37,322 nucleotides of DNA from Tannerellaceae bacterium (GTDB lineage: Bacteria; Bacteroidota; Bacteroidia; Bacteroidales; Tannerellaceae). Positions 24,817 through 32,108 of this stretch are shown piece after piece. Every line of letters begins with the position of its first letter. The first letter of the stretch is position 1. The stretch covers positions 1-37,322 of the forward strand of contig JAISZA010000199.1 in the NCBI GenBank assembly GCA_031269535.1, given 5' to 3'. The notes under the pieces are model-generated. The model worked only from the letters and a program-made list of their open reading frames with translations, searched no databases and was not told the DNA's origin. Both the position numbers and the translations under genes were made by a program.

Positions 24817-27675
24817 ACCACCGGGAGGACGACCGCCCGGACCTCCAGGGCCTCCGGGACCCGGACCACGACGGCCTCCCATCGTGTCGGAGAACGTAGC
24901 GCCACCCTTGAAAATACTGAAGCGGTAGATGAAATGTACCATAAAGTAGCTGTTCAGTGTATTATACTCGGAGTCGGTATAACCGGTGGCAGTTATGTTT
25001 CGTGAGATATTGCTGCGCTGCTGGAGGATGTCGTATATTTTGAAACGCAGGGTGGCCTGGTTCCCTTTCAGGAAAGATTTGGAGGCGGAGGCGTTCCACA
25101 TCAGTTCGTCCTGCTGAAAACCGCTTGAATAACCTGAATTGGTAGAATAGGTGATGTCGCTCTCTATCTTGAACGACAAGGGCAGGTAGAGGATGGTAGT
25201 CCCTCCCATTCCGTAGTTGAAGGTTTTTTGGTTATTGGTGGGCTGAAGAGAATAATTGCTGTTGTTGTATCGGATATTTCCGTTGACACCCAGGTCGATG
25301 ACGTTGGAACGGAAGTCGATGCCTGCGCGTTCCATCAGGACGAGATTCTTATTCGTACTCTTCGCGCCGTCGATGAACGCATTGCTGTTTTCGTAGGAGG
25401 CCATTGTCATGGAATTGACTGTGAACTTCTTGTTTTTGAGCGGTGTATTCATCATAAAGCGGAGGTTGCCGCTGTAATTACCGTTGACGTTGGCATAGGT
25501 CGTCTGCCGTATCCCGGCTGTGACATTGGTAACGTCGGACACGATGTCGTTCAGGGTATAATCAGCATTGAGCATCAGCATAAAGGCCGTCTGCTGCTCA
25601 GGAATAAATTTCTGGAAGCGGACGGAGAGATCGTTGACGTAGCGGGGCGAGAGGTCGGGATTCCCGATCACGGTATTATTCGGATTCGAGACGTCGGCCA
25701 CGGGTTGGAGCTGCGTCATGCTGGGCTGCGAAGTACGTCCGTTGTAGTTGATCCGCAGGTTTGTCTGCCGGCTGAACAAATAATTGAATTGTGCCATCGG
25801 CGAGAGGTTGACCACCGAGCGCGACAGGGATGAGAGTATCTGGTCGCCGACAAAGTTTTCACTCTTGCTATAAGAGGGGTCGAGGTTCATCCCGAGTGTA
25901 TAATTATATTTCTCACGTTGTGCCTTGAAACTCAGGCTGGCGCGCTGGCTGACAAAGTCGTTGCGGTAGCTTTTGCTATAGGCCGTATCCAGCAGGTTAT
26001 ATTTGCCCGAGGCATCCGGGGCGTAGGTATATTTCAGGGCTTCCTGCTGGCGTTGGCTGAAGCTGTAGGTAGCCTGGAGAAAATTATTCCGTCCGAGCGG
26101 TTCGACCCAGGATACATAGGCGCGGTAGTTGTATCCGGTATTCTCGTACTGGTATTGCTGGTCGATAAGCAGGTTGCGGAAGGCGTTTTCCTCTCCGAAA
26201 TAATGTGTGTTGGAGTAGTTCACCCCGTTTTCGTCGGACAGATTATAGCCACCTGAGAAAGAAGCGCTCAGGACACGCCCCTGCGGGCTGAGCTTCCGGC
26301 TTACTTCCAGGGTAGCGCTGAGGTTATAGCCTTTGCCGTCTGAAGAAGTGCGGGCATATCCTGTGTTAAGCGTATCCTTCAGCCCCGTATGGCTCAGATC
26401 ATAGCCTTGCAGGGTGATGTAATCGCCTGTTTCCCAGCTATGGCTTTCGCTATAGCTGAAGTTGGGGCGGAAGATGAGGTTGGTAAGCGTATCCGGTTTC
26501 CATTCCAGCCTCAGGTTGCCTCCCACGTTGTTGTTTACCCGGTTCCGTATATCCAGCTCATTGGTATATTGAGTGGTATCCCCTCGCAGGAGGCGTTGTT
26601 CGAAGCTTTTGTTTGTCGCATCGTTTTCGGAATGTGAGTATCTGACATTTCCGTTGAGCATGAGTGTCTTTTCAAACTCTTTACCAAAATTGAGCCCCGA
26701 ATTGCCGGATGTTGTGACGCCGCTTCCGCCTCCCATGCCCCGGAATCCTCCGACACCTCCCCCTCCTCCCTGGAACATGGTAGATGCCAGGTCGGAGAAG
26801 CCCATATTATTGGTATTGTTCAGGCCTCCCATGAAGGTAATCTGGTCGTTATTGAAGAAGCGGTTGACCATGGCGTTTCCTTCATAGCGTTCTTTGCTTC
26901 CGTATCCGGCAAAGGCGTTTCCAAACCATCCCTGCTTCATTCCGGGTTTGACGGTGAGGTTGATAATGGTTTCTTCTTCTCCGTCGTCGAATCCGGTCAT
27001 GCGTGTCATATCGCTCTTTCTGTCAACTACCTGTAATTTTTCTATCATATCGGCAGGCAGGTTTTTGGAGGCCACATTGGGGTCGTCGGAGAAGAACTCC
27101 TTGCCATCGACCATTATTTTTTTGACTTGCTTTCCATTGACAGTGATTGTTCCCTCACTGCTCACTTCTACGCCGGGCATTTTCTTGAGCAGGTCTTCCA
27201 GGACAGATCCCTCGGTCACTTTATACGAGTCGGCATTATACTCAATGGTATCATTGCGTACGACGACTTCGGGTGCTTTTCCTATCACGAGAGCTTCGCC
27301 CAGCTCAACAGCGCTGTCGCTGAGTTCAATCTCTCCTACGTTCACCGGATTATTTCTTCCCGTAATCTGCAGAGGCTGATAATAAGGCTCAAATCCCACG
27401 AAGGTAACGCTCAGTAAATACGTTCCCGCGCTGATATTTTTTATTGAAAAACTCCCTTTACGGTCAGTAACCACTCCATTAATCAGCGTGCTGTCTGCCA
27501 CATTTAACAACCGGATTGTCGCTTGTTCAACAGGGGTTTTACTCCCTTCTTCCAACACGATTCCTTTCACTTCCACACTTGTTCTTCTTGCCTGATTTCC
27601 TCTTTGGGCCGACAGAGAAACAGATGTCATCATACATGCACATATAAGTAGCAAAAAGTCTCTTTTAAATTGCAT
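24805..27675 (-). CDS. Outer-membrane beta-barrel protein, TonB-receptor-like, with regulatory-like N-domain
   Basis: A 956-residue outer-membrane protein. A signal peptide (about 1-23, ending SLSAQ) is followed by a carboxypeptidase-regulatory-like Ig domain (about 35-115). Next comes a TonB-receptor plug (about 130-240, with LLKKMPGVEVSSEGTITVNG and KKIMVDGKEFFSDDP). A large beta-barrel follows, of the type annotated 'outer membrane beta-barrel family protein'. The last strand, YFMVHFIYRFSIF, is followed by a Gly/Pro-rich tail RRGPGPGGPGGPGGRPP that is unusual after a barrel. A Gly-rich loop (GGGGGVGGFRGMGGGSG) lies near residue 310. No SusD partner is adjacent. The ligand is unknown. No standard -7 box was found before the ATG at 27675. 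Confidence 0.88.
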   Translation of the reverse strand: MQFKRDFLLLICACMMTSVSLSAQRGNQARRTSVEVKGIVLEEGSKTPVEQATIRLLNVADSTLINGVVTDRKGSFSIKNISAGTYLLSVTFVGFEPYYQPLQITGRNNPVNVGEIELSDSAVELGEALVIGKAPEVVVRNDTIEYNADSYKVTEGSVLEDLLKKMPGVEVSSEGTITVNGKQVKKIMVDGKEFFSDDPNVASKNLPADMIEKLQVVDRKSDMTRMTGFDDGEEETIINLTVKPGMKQGWFGNAFAGYGSKERYEGNAMVNRFFNNDQITFMGGLNNTNNMGFSDLASTMFQGGGGGVGGFRGMGGGSGVTTSGNSGLNFGKEFEKTLMLNGNVRYSHSENDATNKSFEQRLLRGDTTQYTNELDIRNRVNNNVGGNLRLEWKPDTLTNLIFRPNFSYSESHSWETGDYITLQGYDLSHTGLKDTLNTGYARTSSDGKGYNLSATLEVSRKLSPQGRVLSASFSGGYNLSDENGVNYSNTHYFGEENAFRNLLIDQQYQYENTGYNYRAYVSWVEPLGRNNFLQATYSFSQRQQEALKYTYAPDASGKYNLLDTAYSKSYRNDFVSQRASLSFKAQREKYNYTLGMNLDPSYSKSENFVGDQILSSLSRSVVNLSPMAQFNYLFSRQTNLRINYNGRTSQPSMTQLQPVADVSNPNNTVIGNPDLSPRYVNDLSVRFQKFIPEQQTAFMLMLNADYTLNDIVSDVTNVTAGIRQTTYANVNGNYSGNLRFMMNTPLKNKKFTVNSMTMASYENSNAFIDGAKSTNKNLVLMERAGIDFRSNVIDLGVNGNIRYNNSNYSLQPTNNQKTFNYGMGGTTILYLPLSFKIESDITYSTNSGYSSGFQQDELMWNASASKSFLKGNQATLRFKIYDILQQRSNISRNITATGYTDSEYNTLNSYFMVHFIYRFSIFKGGATFSDTMGGRRGPGPGGPGGPGGRPPGGGGS

Positions 27676-27988
27676 AATAGTCGATATATGTATTAAAAAT
27701 TCCTATAACGATAGACATCATGCCCGCCGGGAGGTTTAAGATTCCCGCTTTCAATTCGCTATTATTAACATATTCACTATTCTCTAACCCTGCCGTCCCG
27801 GCGCCACGCCTGCCGTCCCGGCGCCACGCCTGCTGTCCCGGCGCAGAAGGAAACGAGATAGCCACGGGCGACAATCCTCCCCCTCCTCGTTTGAGCCTCA
27901 TGCGGAGGCCGCATCCCTCTTTAGCCCCGAAGCGTAAACAAGCCTGTTATACGACGCAGGGGCGTACTGCAAATTATTTTTTATGGTT
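27676..27988. other. Intergenic region with no supported gene
   Basis: These 313 nt separate the barrel gene from the AT-rich island. The only structure I see is the 20-bp tandem repeat at 27791-27844. The open frame across it on the minus strand consists largely of the GC-rich repeat and has no family resemblance. The base composition drops sharply at about 27970, the boundary of the island. Confidence 0.6.
27791..27844. repeat. 20-bp GC-rich tandem repeat, 2.7 copies
   Basis: TGCCGTCCCGGCGCCACGCC occurs at 27791-27810 and 27811-27830, then TGCTGTCCCGGCGC at 27831-27844 with one change. Each unit contains the small palindrome GGCGCC. It lies upstream of the barrel-protein gene. Confidence 0.85.
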
Positions 27989-28741
27989 TTATTTAATTAT
28001 TTTATCAGGAAACTTATCTCCGATTAAATTGAGTTTTATATTATATTCCAGATATGCTTTTAATCCATCAAGAACTGTCGTAAATCCGCCCAGCTGACCT
28101 GTCAATGTATCAATCAATTCTTTTCCGGAATATTTACATCCATAATTTTTTATATGTACATACGTAGCATTTTCACCGAAAACAGTAAATTCAAATTCTA
28201 CTTCAGGCATCGGACCGCCCCAATCCAGTTTTATTAATTTATTTTCAACAATTTCTTTCACTTTAATTTCGGCTGAAGCATTATACATCTCCCAATGCCA
28301 GATTATGGTTTTTCCCTGTTCTAATTTTCCGGTTGATTTTGTAAACCAGAAATTTGTTGTAATTTCAGGTTCGACAAATGCCCTGAAAACTTCTGAAACG
28401 GGTTTTCTGATTAACATTTGAGCATTTATTGTATATTCTTCATTCGGCATCTGTTCCTTGCTTGTGTCCAGCAGATTTTTTATGGATAATTCTTTTTTCT
28501 GAGCAAACAGGACATCTTTCGAATGTAACACTATTTTATACAAAGGATCATATTCACAACCACAATTCCCACATTCCAAATTTGCTTTTTCAGTAGCCTC
28601 CACTAAATTCTGAACAATTGCATGATCGCTTTCAAATCTTTTTTGCAACCATGCTTTTGCCGGAGCATCTATTAAATCCCATCCGGAATCAGCAAATTTT
28701 GTAATGATATTTACCAGTTCAGTCTTCTTTTCCGAATTCAT
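27989..28741 (-). CDS. SRPBCC/AHSA1-domain protein with extra N-terminal cysteine domain
   Basis: A 250-residue cytosolic protein. I use the ATG at 28741 (MNSEKKTELVNIITKF) because GGAGGG lies 9 nt upstream; the frame runs to 28789 with no ribosome site. Residues 1 to about 100 are helical and contain ECGNCGCEYDPLYK, a possible metal-binding CxxCxC. Residues about 102-245 form an AHSA1-like START/SRPBCC fold: INAQMLIRKPVSEVFRAFVEPE, FWFTKSTGKLEQG, and GGFTTVLDGLKAYLEYN at the end. Such domains bind small hydrophobic ligands or assist Hsp90-like chaperones. It is the last gene of the AT-rich island; codons are strongly A/T-ending, unlike the neighbours. Confidence 0.82.
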   Translation of the reverse strand: MNSEKKTELVNIITKFADSGWDLIDAPAKAWLQKRFESDHAIVQNLVEATEKANLECGNCGCEYDPLYKIVLHSKDVLFAQKKELSIKNLLDTSKEQMPNEEYTINAQMLIRKPVSEVFRAFVEPEITTNFWFTKSTGKLEQGKTIIWHWEMYNASAEIKVKEIVENKLIKLDWGGPMPEVEFEFTVFGENATYVHIKNYGCKYSGKELIDTLTGQLGGFTTVLDGLKAYLEYNIKLNLIGDKFPDKIIK

Positions 28742-28750
28742 TTTCTTTTT

Positions 28751-28756
28751 CCCTCC
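28751..28756 (-). promoter_or_regulatory. Strong Shine-Dalgarno for the SRPBCC gene
   Basis: Minus-strand GGAGGG, 9 nt before the ATG at 28741. It decides the start over the ATG at 28789 and is atypical for this phylum. Confidence 0.7.
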
Positions 28757-28810
28757 AAAATTATTGTCAATTATTATATCAAAATCCATTATTTAATCAA
28801 TGTATTATTT

Positions 28811-29227
28811 TCATACTGTCTTGATAAAATATTCCAGTTCCATAATAAATGTTTCATTATCCGCATAATATTTTCCGGTTCCGGTTATACCTTTCAGTTC
28901 ACCGGTTCCTGTATGCTCTTTTATTTTAAAATCACTTTTCGGTACCGAATTTTCATAAACGCCATGATCTTCGATTACAAATGTCCCTTTTTTTCCATCC
29001 AGAGTTCCGCAAAATTCCATAAAACCTAAATAATCCGTTTTAGAATTATGTTTATCGCTTATGTCATATTCCGTACTAACCATAATATATTCCACTGTAA
29101 ATTTGCCATCTGTGTCTTCAGGTGTTTCAAAACAAGTTGATACTCTCGTTATGGGAGTTTCCTTATTAAATCCATTTAAGTTGCTTTCTTCCCACTTTGC
29201 AACTTTAAGTTCAAATTTTTTATACAT
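28811..29227 (-). CDS. DUF3224 domain protein
   Basis: A 138-residue soluble protein matching DUF3224, a small beta-barrel family: ITRVSTCFETPEDTDGKFTVEYIM, then GFMEFCGTLDGKKGTFVIEDHG and a terminal GTGELKGITGTGKYYAD. No catalytic residues are known for the family. The ATG at 29227 is preceded at 7 nt by AAAGGAG. It sits 69 nt upstream of the SRPBCC gene on the same strand in AT-rich DNA, probably co-transcribed with it. In other genomes such small proteins often appear beside SRPBCC genes; the shared role is not known to me. Confidence 0.8.
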   Translation of the reverse strand: MYKKFELKVAKWEESNLNGFNKETPITRVSTCFETPEDTDGKFTVEYIMVSTEYDISDKHNSKTDYLGFMEFCGTLDGKKGTFVIEDHGVYENSVPKSDFKIKEHTGTGELKGITGTGKYYADNETFIMELEYFIKTV

Positions 29228-29234
29228 TTTATGT

Positions 29235-29241
29235 CTCCTTT
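29235..29241 (-). promoter_or_regulatory. Strong Shine-Dalgarno for the DUF3224 gene
   Basis: Minus-strand AAAGGAG, 7 nt before the ATG at 29227. Near-perfect complement of the 16S anti-SD, typical of Firmicutes genes rather than Bacteroidales genes. Confidence 0.75.
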
Positions 29242-29376
29242 ATGATTATTTTAATTTTATTATTTCTATAATTCTATGCCTCATTTTATATTTTTTAATT
29301 CGATTACATTTTGAATTATTTATTTGCTGATTTTTATTATGTATTATTGCAATAATTGTATTTGACAAAATATGTT

Positions 29377-29988
29377 TTATTTTAATTCAATTTTTCCTTT
29401 TCCGGTAATTTTTGATTTTATTTCCGGATTTCCATAATATATTATATGACCTGAACCATTGATTTCCGCATTGATATTTTTTCCCGCTGCAATGCTTGCC
29501 TTTCCAGAACCATTAATTTTTATCACAGCATTTTCTGTTTCAAAATTTTTCCCATCAAAAAACCCCGATCCATTAACTATTATTGTTGAATTAATAGTTG
29601 GATTAAATATATTATCTATTAAATTTATATTTCCACTGCCATTTATAGTAAAATTATTTATATTTTGAGTATAAATATCCACTACAAATTCCGTAAATAT
29701 TATGCCAAAACATTTTTTTTGTTCGATTGTAAGGATGTTTTTCTTTACTTCAAGCGAAACGTGTTTGATGAGGTTATTGTCAATTGTTAATGATATTTTA
29801 TTTTCATTGCTTTTATGTATATTTACTGTTGTACGTCCGTTCAATATAATGCTATTAAATCCAGAGATTTCCATTTCAAGTGTTTCTATAATGCCGTTTC
29901 CTTTTACATTGCCAGCCTTATAAAGAAAAAAAACTATACACCCAATCGACAAAACAATAATTCCAACAATTACCATAGTTTTATTCAT
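29377..29988 (-). CDS. GIN-domain (DUF2807) protein with N-terminal membrane anchor
   Basis: A 203-residue protein anchored by one helix (about residues 5-24, IVGIIVLSIGCIVFFLY), with the rest outside the membrane. Residues about 40-203 form a DUF2807 (GIN, 'adhesin head') beta-solenoid with repeated INGSGN, VNGSGF, INGSGK and INGSGH turns. I chose the ATG at 29988 because GAGGTG lies 6 nt upstream; the frame continues to 30048 without a ribosome site. GIN proteins are common in Bacteroidetes, but this copy is AT-rich and SD-led like the two island genes after it. A 149-nt AT-rich gap with no gene separates it from the DUF3224 gene. Confidence 0.82.
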   Translation of the reverse strand: MNKTMVIVGIIVLSIGCIVFFLYKAGNVKGNGIIETLEMEISGFNSIILNGRTTVNIHKSNENKISLTIDNNLIKHVSLEVKKNILTIEQKKCFGIIFTEFVVDIYTQNINNFTINGSGNINLIDNIFNPTINSTIIVNGSGFFDGKNFETENAVIKINGSGKASIAAGKNINAEINGSGHIIYYGNPEIKSKITGKGKIELK

Positions 29989-29994
29989 TAAATT

Positions 29995-30000
29995 CACCTC
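29995..30000 (-). promoter_or_regulatory. Shine-Dalgarno for the GIN-domain gene
   Basis: Minus-strand GAGGTG, 6 nt before the ATG at 29988; it fixes the start against the longer frame. Confidence 0.65.
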
Positions 30001-30039
30001 GAAGATAGTGTGATTTTTTAATATTTTGTCAATAGCTTG

Positions 30040-30059
30040 GTGCCGCATGGATGCGGCAC
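30040..30059. other. Perfect 9-bp dyad at the island edge
   Basis: GTGCCGCAT, GG, ATGCGGCAC. It lies just upstream of the GIN-domain gene. There is no T-run after it on either strand, so it is a possible operator or a relic of a terminator. Function unknown. Confidence 0.5.
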
Positions 30060-30181
30060 ATTTAATATATTCAATGCAAATGGCACATAATTCCTATATA
30101 GAAAATGCAATCCGGAATGATTGCCACTTTGTCTCAAAATCATCTGTGAAAAATCGCCAGACAAAATAAAAATACGATATA

Positions 30182-30292
30182 CTACCGTCGTGTTACTACT
30201 CTGCGCCGAACCTCAAGCATCGACGCCTTGCCTGCAACCTCATTTTTCAGGGTGGCGGTTGCCGTTTTCCCGTTTTTGTTTACTTCTGCCAT
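30182..30292 (-). CDS. Small ORF of 36 codons, unrecognised
   Basis: Reads MAEVNKNGKTATATLKNEVA and continues with a basic C-terminus (VRRRVVTRR, then TAG). The composition (Lys, Thr, Ala, Arg) is that of a small soluble basic protein, and GC content returns to the host level. A TAnnTTTG box (TACCTTTG) lies 26 nt upstream. No family is recognised; it may equally be the front end of a decayed gene. Confidence 0.35.
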   Translation of the reverse strand: MAEVNKNGKTATATLKNEVAGKASMLEVRRRVVTRR

Positions 30293-30300
30293 TATCTTAT

Positions 30301-30553
30301 TTGTTTAAAATTACCCAACAAAGGTAATACATTTCCCCGATGTGATATTCAAAATTCATTTGATAAAATAAAAGAGATCGTCCAGCAACTTACCGGACAA
30401 TCTGCGATTTTGCCAACGATTTTGAGAATCTCGGCTCTGGTTTAAACATCCGGATATAACTGCCAACGTGGTAGTAAAAAGAATAAGGTATAAGCGCTTA
30501 GACATCTCACATGAATATGCCTATACAGTGTCTGTCTATAAAATCCTCATTTT
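30301..30553. other. Non-coding stretch, nothing supported
   Basis: Apart from the possible -7 box at 30319-30326, I see no gene, RNA or repeat. Frames are closed on both strands. The DNA looks like decayed intergenic sequence between a coding remnant and the small ORF. Confidence 0.5.
30319..30326 (-). promoter_or_regulatory. -7 box before the small ORF
   Basis: Minus-strand TACCTTTG, an exact TAnnTTTG, 26 nt from the ATG at 30292. TTTG occurs upstream, but at 23 nt instead of 19. Confidence 0.35.
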
Positions 30554-30711
30554 TTACGCAGCTTTAAGCATCGCGCTCATTACGCGAATGTTGTAGGCAA
30601 TCGTATCCACAAAACCTTTTGTTCAAAATATTTTCGTCCTTCCAGTTGTAACGGTGCAAATCAAATTCAAACTCGCGCAAATATTGTGTAAACTGTGTAT
30701 TTTCCTGTTTT
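30554..30711 (-). pseudogene. Frameshifted C-terminal coding remnant, possibly a transposase
   Basis: On the minus strand one frame gives TQYLREFEFDLHRYNWKDEN and shifts within AAAAGGTTTTGTGG to a second frame, GFVDTIAYNIRVMSAMLKAA, ending in TAA at 30554-30556. The two pieces read as one protein C-terminus after a single frameshift. Basic/aromatic helices of this sort (YNIRVM near the end) occur at the ends of DDE transposases, but I cannot name the family. No terminal inverted repeats were seen. The upstream part is missing. Confidence 0.4.
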
Positions 30712-30876
30712 TAGTTGACTGCTGGACTGACAATGCAACTCAAAGGTATTTACGAGCATACTACCCTACTTTTTATTCAGGCTTACTAATATTTATGCTT
30801 AGTCCACAAGAATCCGGGGTGATCCGGTAATCCCTGGTACCGGAGCATATATTAAATGTTGTAGATTTGTGGTGGA

Positions 30877-30917
30877 TTTAAAATCAGAAGAGGTTAGGAA
30901 AGCCTCCTAACCTCTTC
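30877..30917 (-). terminator. Intrinsic terminator of tRNA-Pro
   Basis: A perfect 13-bp stem (GAAGAGGTTAGGA / TCCTAACCTCTTC, 30887-30899 and 30905-30917) with a 5-nt loop lies 12 nt past the tRNA 3' end. On the minus strand it is followed by TGATTTTAAA. Confidence 0.75.
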
Positions 30918-30928
30918 ATTTTCAACTG

Positions 30929-31004
30929 TCGGGGTGAGACGATTCGAACGTCCGACCACACGCCCCCCAGACGCGTACTCTAAACCTGGCTGAGCTACAC
31001 CCCG
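30929..31004 (-). tRNA. tRNA-Pro (anticodon GGG)
   Basis: A 76-nt cloverleaf on the minus strand. Acceptor stem CGGGGTG pairs with CACCCCG, followed by discriminator A. The D arm is GCTC/GAGT, and the anticodon stem CGCGT/GCGTG encloses loop CTGGGGG, with T33, anticodon GGG and G37 as in proline tRNAs. The T arm is GGACG/CGTCT with loop TTCGAAT. The CCA end is not encoded (ACA follows). It has its own promoter overlapping the 3' end of aroB, and a terminator downstream. Confidence 0.95.
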
Positions 31005-31020
31005 ATTTTTTTTTGCGCAG

Positions 31021-31051
31021 CAAAGATATACGTTTTTGATTATATCCCAAA
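31021..31051 (-). promoter_or_regulatory. Consensus Bacteroidetes promoter for tRNA-Pro
   Basis: Minus-strand TTTG (31048-31051), exactly 19 nt, then TATCTTTG (31021-31028). Both boxes are perfect. The -33 box lies within the last codons of aroB; the -7 box ends 16 nt before the tRNA. Confidence 0.85.
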
Positions 31052-32107
31052 AGATTCACGGTAAAAATCTAAGGATTCTAATATAAATTCTTTATTTACC
31101 GACTGGTCTATGTGTATTTTTCCGACTTCGGACAGCAGGGTGAAGTTAATGATGCCATCGGTATTCTTCTTGTCGTGGGTCATCCGCTCGCAGAGAGTGG
31201 CGTAGGCCTTGCAATCGAAGGGGAAAGGCGGATAATATTCTTTTATATACTGTGTTACCTGGATAAGTTTATCCGAAGGGAAGCGGCATTGCTTATACGA
31301 AAGGTATAATTCGCATACGATTCCGACGGCTACGGCATGGCCATGCAGGAGGGGGGCAGGCGTCTGAAACGACAGACTTTCGATGGCATGACCTATGGTG
31401 TGCCCCAGGTTCAGGGCTTTGCGGATCCCTTTTTCTCCGGGGTCTTCTGCTACGATGCGCTCTTTGACGGCCACCGATTGGGCTACCATTTGATTCAGAC
31501 GGGCGTAGTCCACCGGCTTGTTTAAGTCGAACGATAAGACAGAAGCATACGTCTCCACCGAGCTGATCAGTGCATGTTTGATCATCTCGGCATATCCGGA
31601 GAGGAGGTTGTCGCGGTCGAGGGTACGCAGGAACGTACAATCAATAAATACGCAGAGAGGAGGATAGAAAGTGCCTGTCTCATTCTTCAGTCCGTTGAAG
31701 TTGATTCCTGTTTTCCCCCCCACAGCAGCATCTACCAAGGCCATCAGGGTGGTAGGGATATTCAGCGTTTGCATCCCCCGCTTGAATGTTGCGCCTGCGA
31801 AACCTCCCAGATCGGTTATCATTCCGCCTCCCAGGTTAATCAGCAGGGAATTACGCGAAGCGCCTTCGTTGGAAAGGATATACCAGATGGCTGTGAGTTG
31901 TTCCAAGTCTTTATGCCTGTCGCCTGCAGGAATGCAGATGAGGCGGGCAGCCTGTATCCGGGGAATATCCTGTATGAGCGGATAACATTTGTCCCTTGTA
32001 TTTGTGTCCGTAAGGATAAACAGCCTGTCGTACTTCAGGGTAGCCAGGAAGTATTCCAGGTCTGTTTTCAAATCATCCGACAGGACGACCTTCTGTGCGT
32101 ACAACAT
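31040..32107 (-). CDS. aroB: 3-dehydroquinate synthase
   Basis: A 355-residue NAD+/metal-dependent shikimate-pathway enzyme that converts DAHP to 3-dehydroquinate. Visible are the NAD-binding LINLGGGMITDLGGFAGATF, PTTLMALVDAAVGGKTGIN, and the metal-ligand motifs NLGHTIGHAIE and HGHAVAVGI. It is somewhat short of 360 but complete. The start lies one base after the alaS stop (TGAGATG), so the two genes are surely co-transcribed and possibly coupled. Confidence 0.96.
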   Translation of the reverse strand: MLYAQKVVLSDDLKTDLEYFLATLKYDRLFILTDTNTRDKCYPLIQDIPRIQAARLICIPAGDRHKDLEQLTAIWYILSNEGASRNSLLINLGGGMITDLGGFAGATFKRGMQTLNIPTTLMALVDAAVGGKTGINFNGLKNETGTFYPPLCVFIDCTFLRTLDRDNLLSGYAEMIKHALISSVETYASVLSFDLNKPVDYARLNQMVAQSVAVKERIVAEDPGEKGIRKALNLGHTIGHAIESLSFQTPAPLLHGHAVAVGIVCELYLSYKQCRFPSDKLIQVTQYIKEYYPPFPFDCKAYATLCERMTHDKKNTDGIINFTLLSEVGKIHIDQSVNKEFILESLDFYRESFGI

Positions 32108-32108
32108 C

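Noticed and set aside
24416-24928. Long plus-strand open frames of repeated RLFSRFG- or FTPEAFQSFG-type peptides
   Set aside because: They result from the 42-nt tandem repeat, which keeps frames open by its length. The start lies in the palindromic element and there is no promoter, ribosome site or family resemblance.
27665-27901. Minus-strand 78-codon frame before the barrel-protein gene
   Set aside because: It crosses the 20-bp tandem repeat, has no homology I recognise, and overlaps the start of the real gene.
30002-30032. Sigma70-type promoter (TTGACA at 30027-30032, minus strand) for the GIN-domain gene
   Set aside because: The only -10-like hexamer (TATCTT, 19 nt away) would place the transcript start inside the Shine-Dalgarno, leaving too short a leader.
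27989-31004. Integrative element inserted at tRNA-Pro
   Set aside because: I found no second copy of the tRNA 3' end (att repeat) near 27900-30100 and no integrase gene in the window, although the AT-rich island is close to the tRNA.
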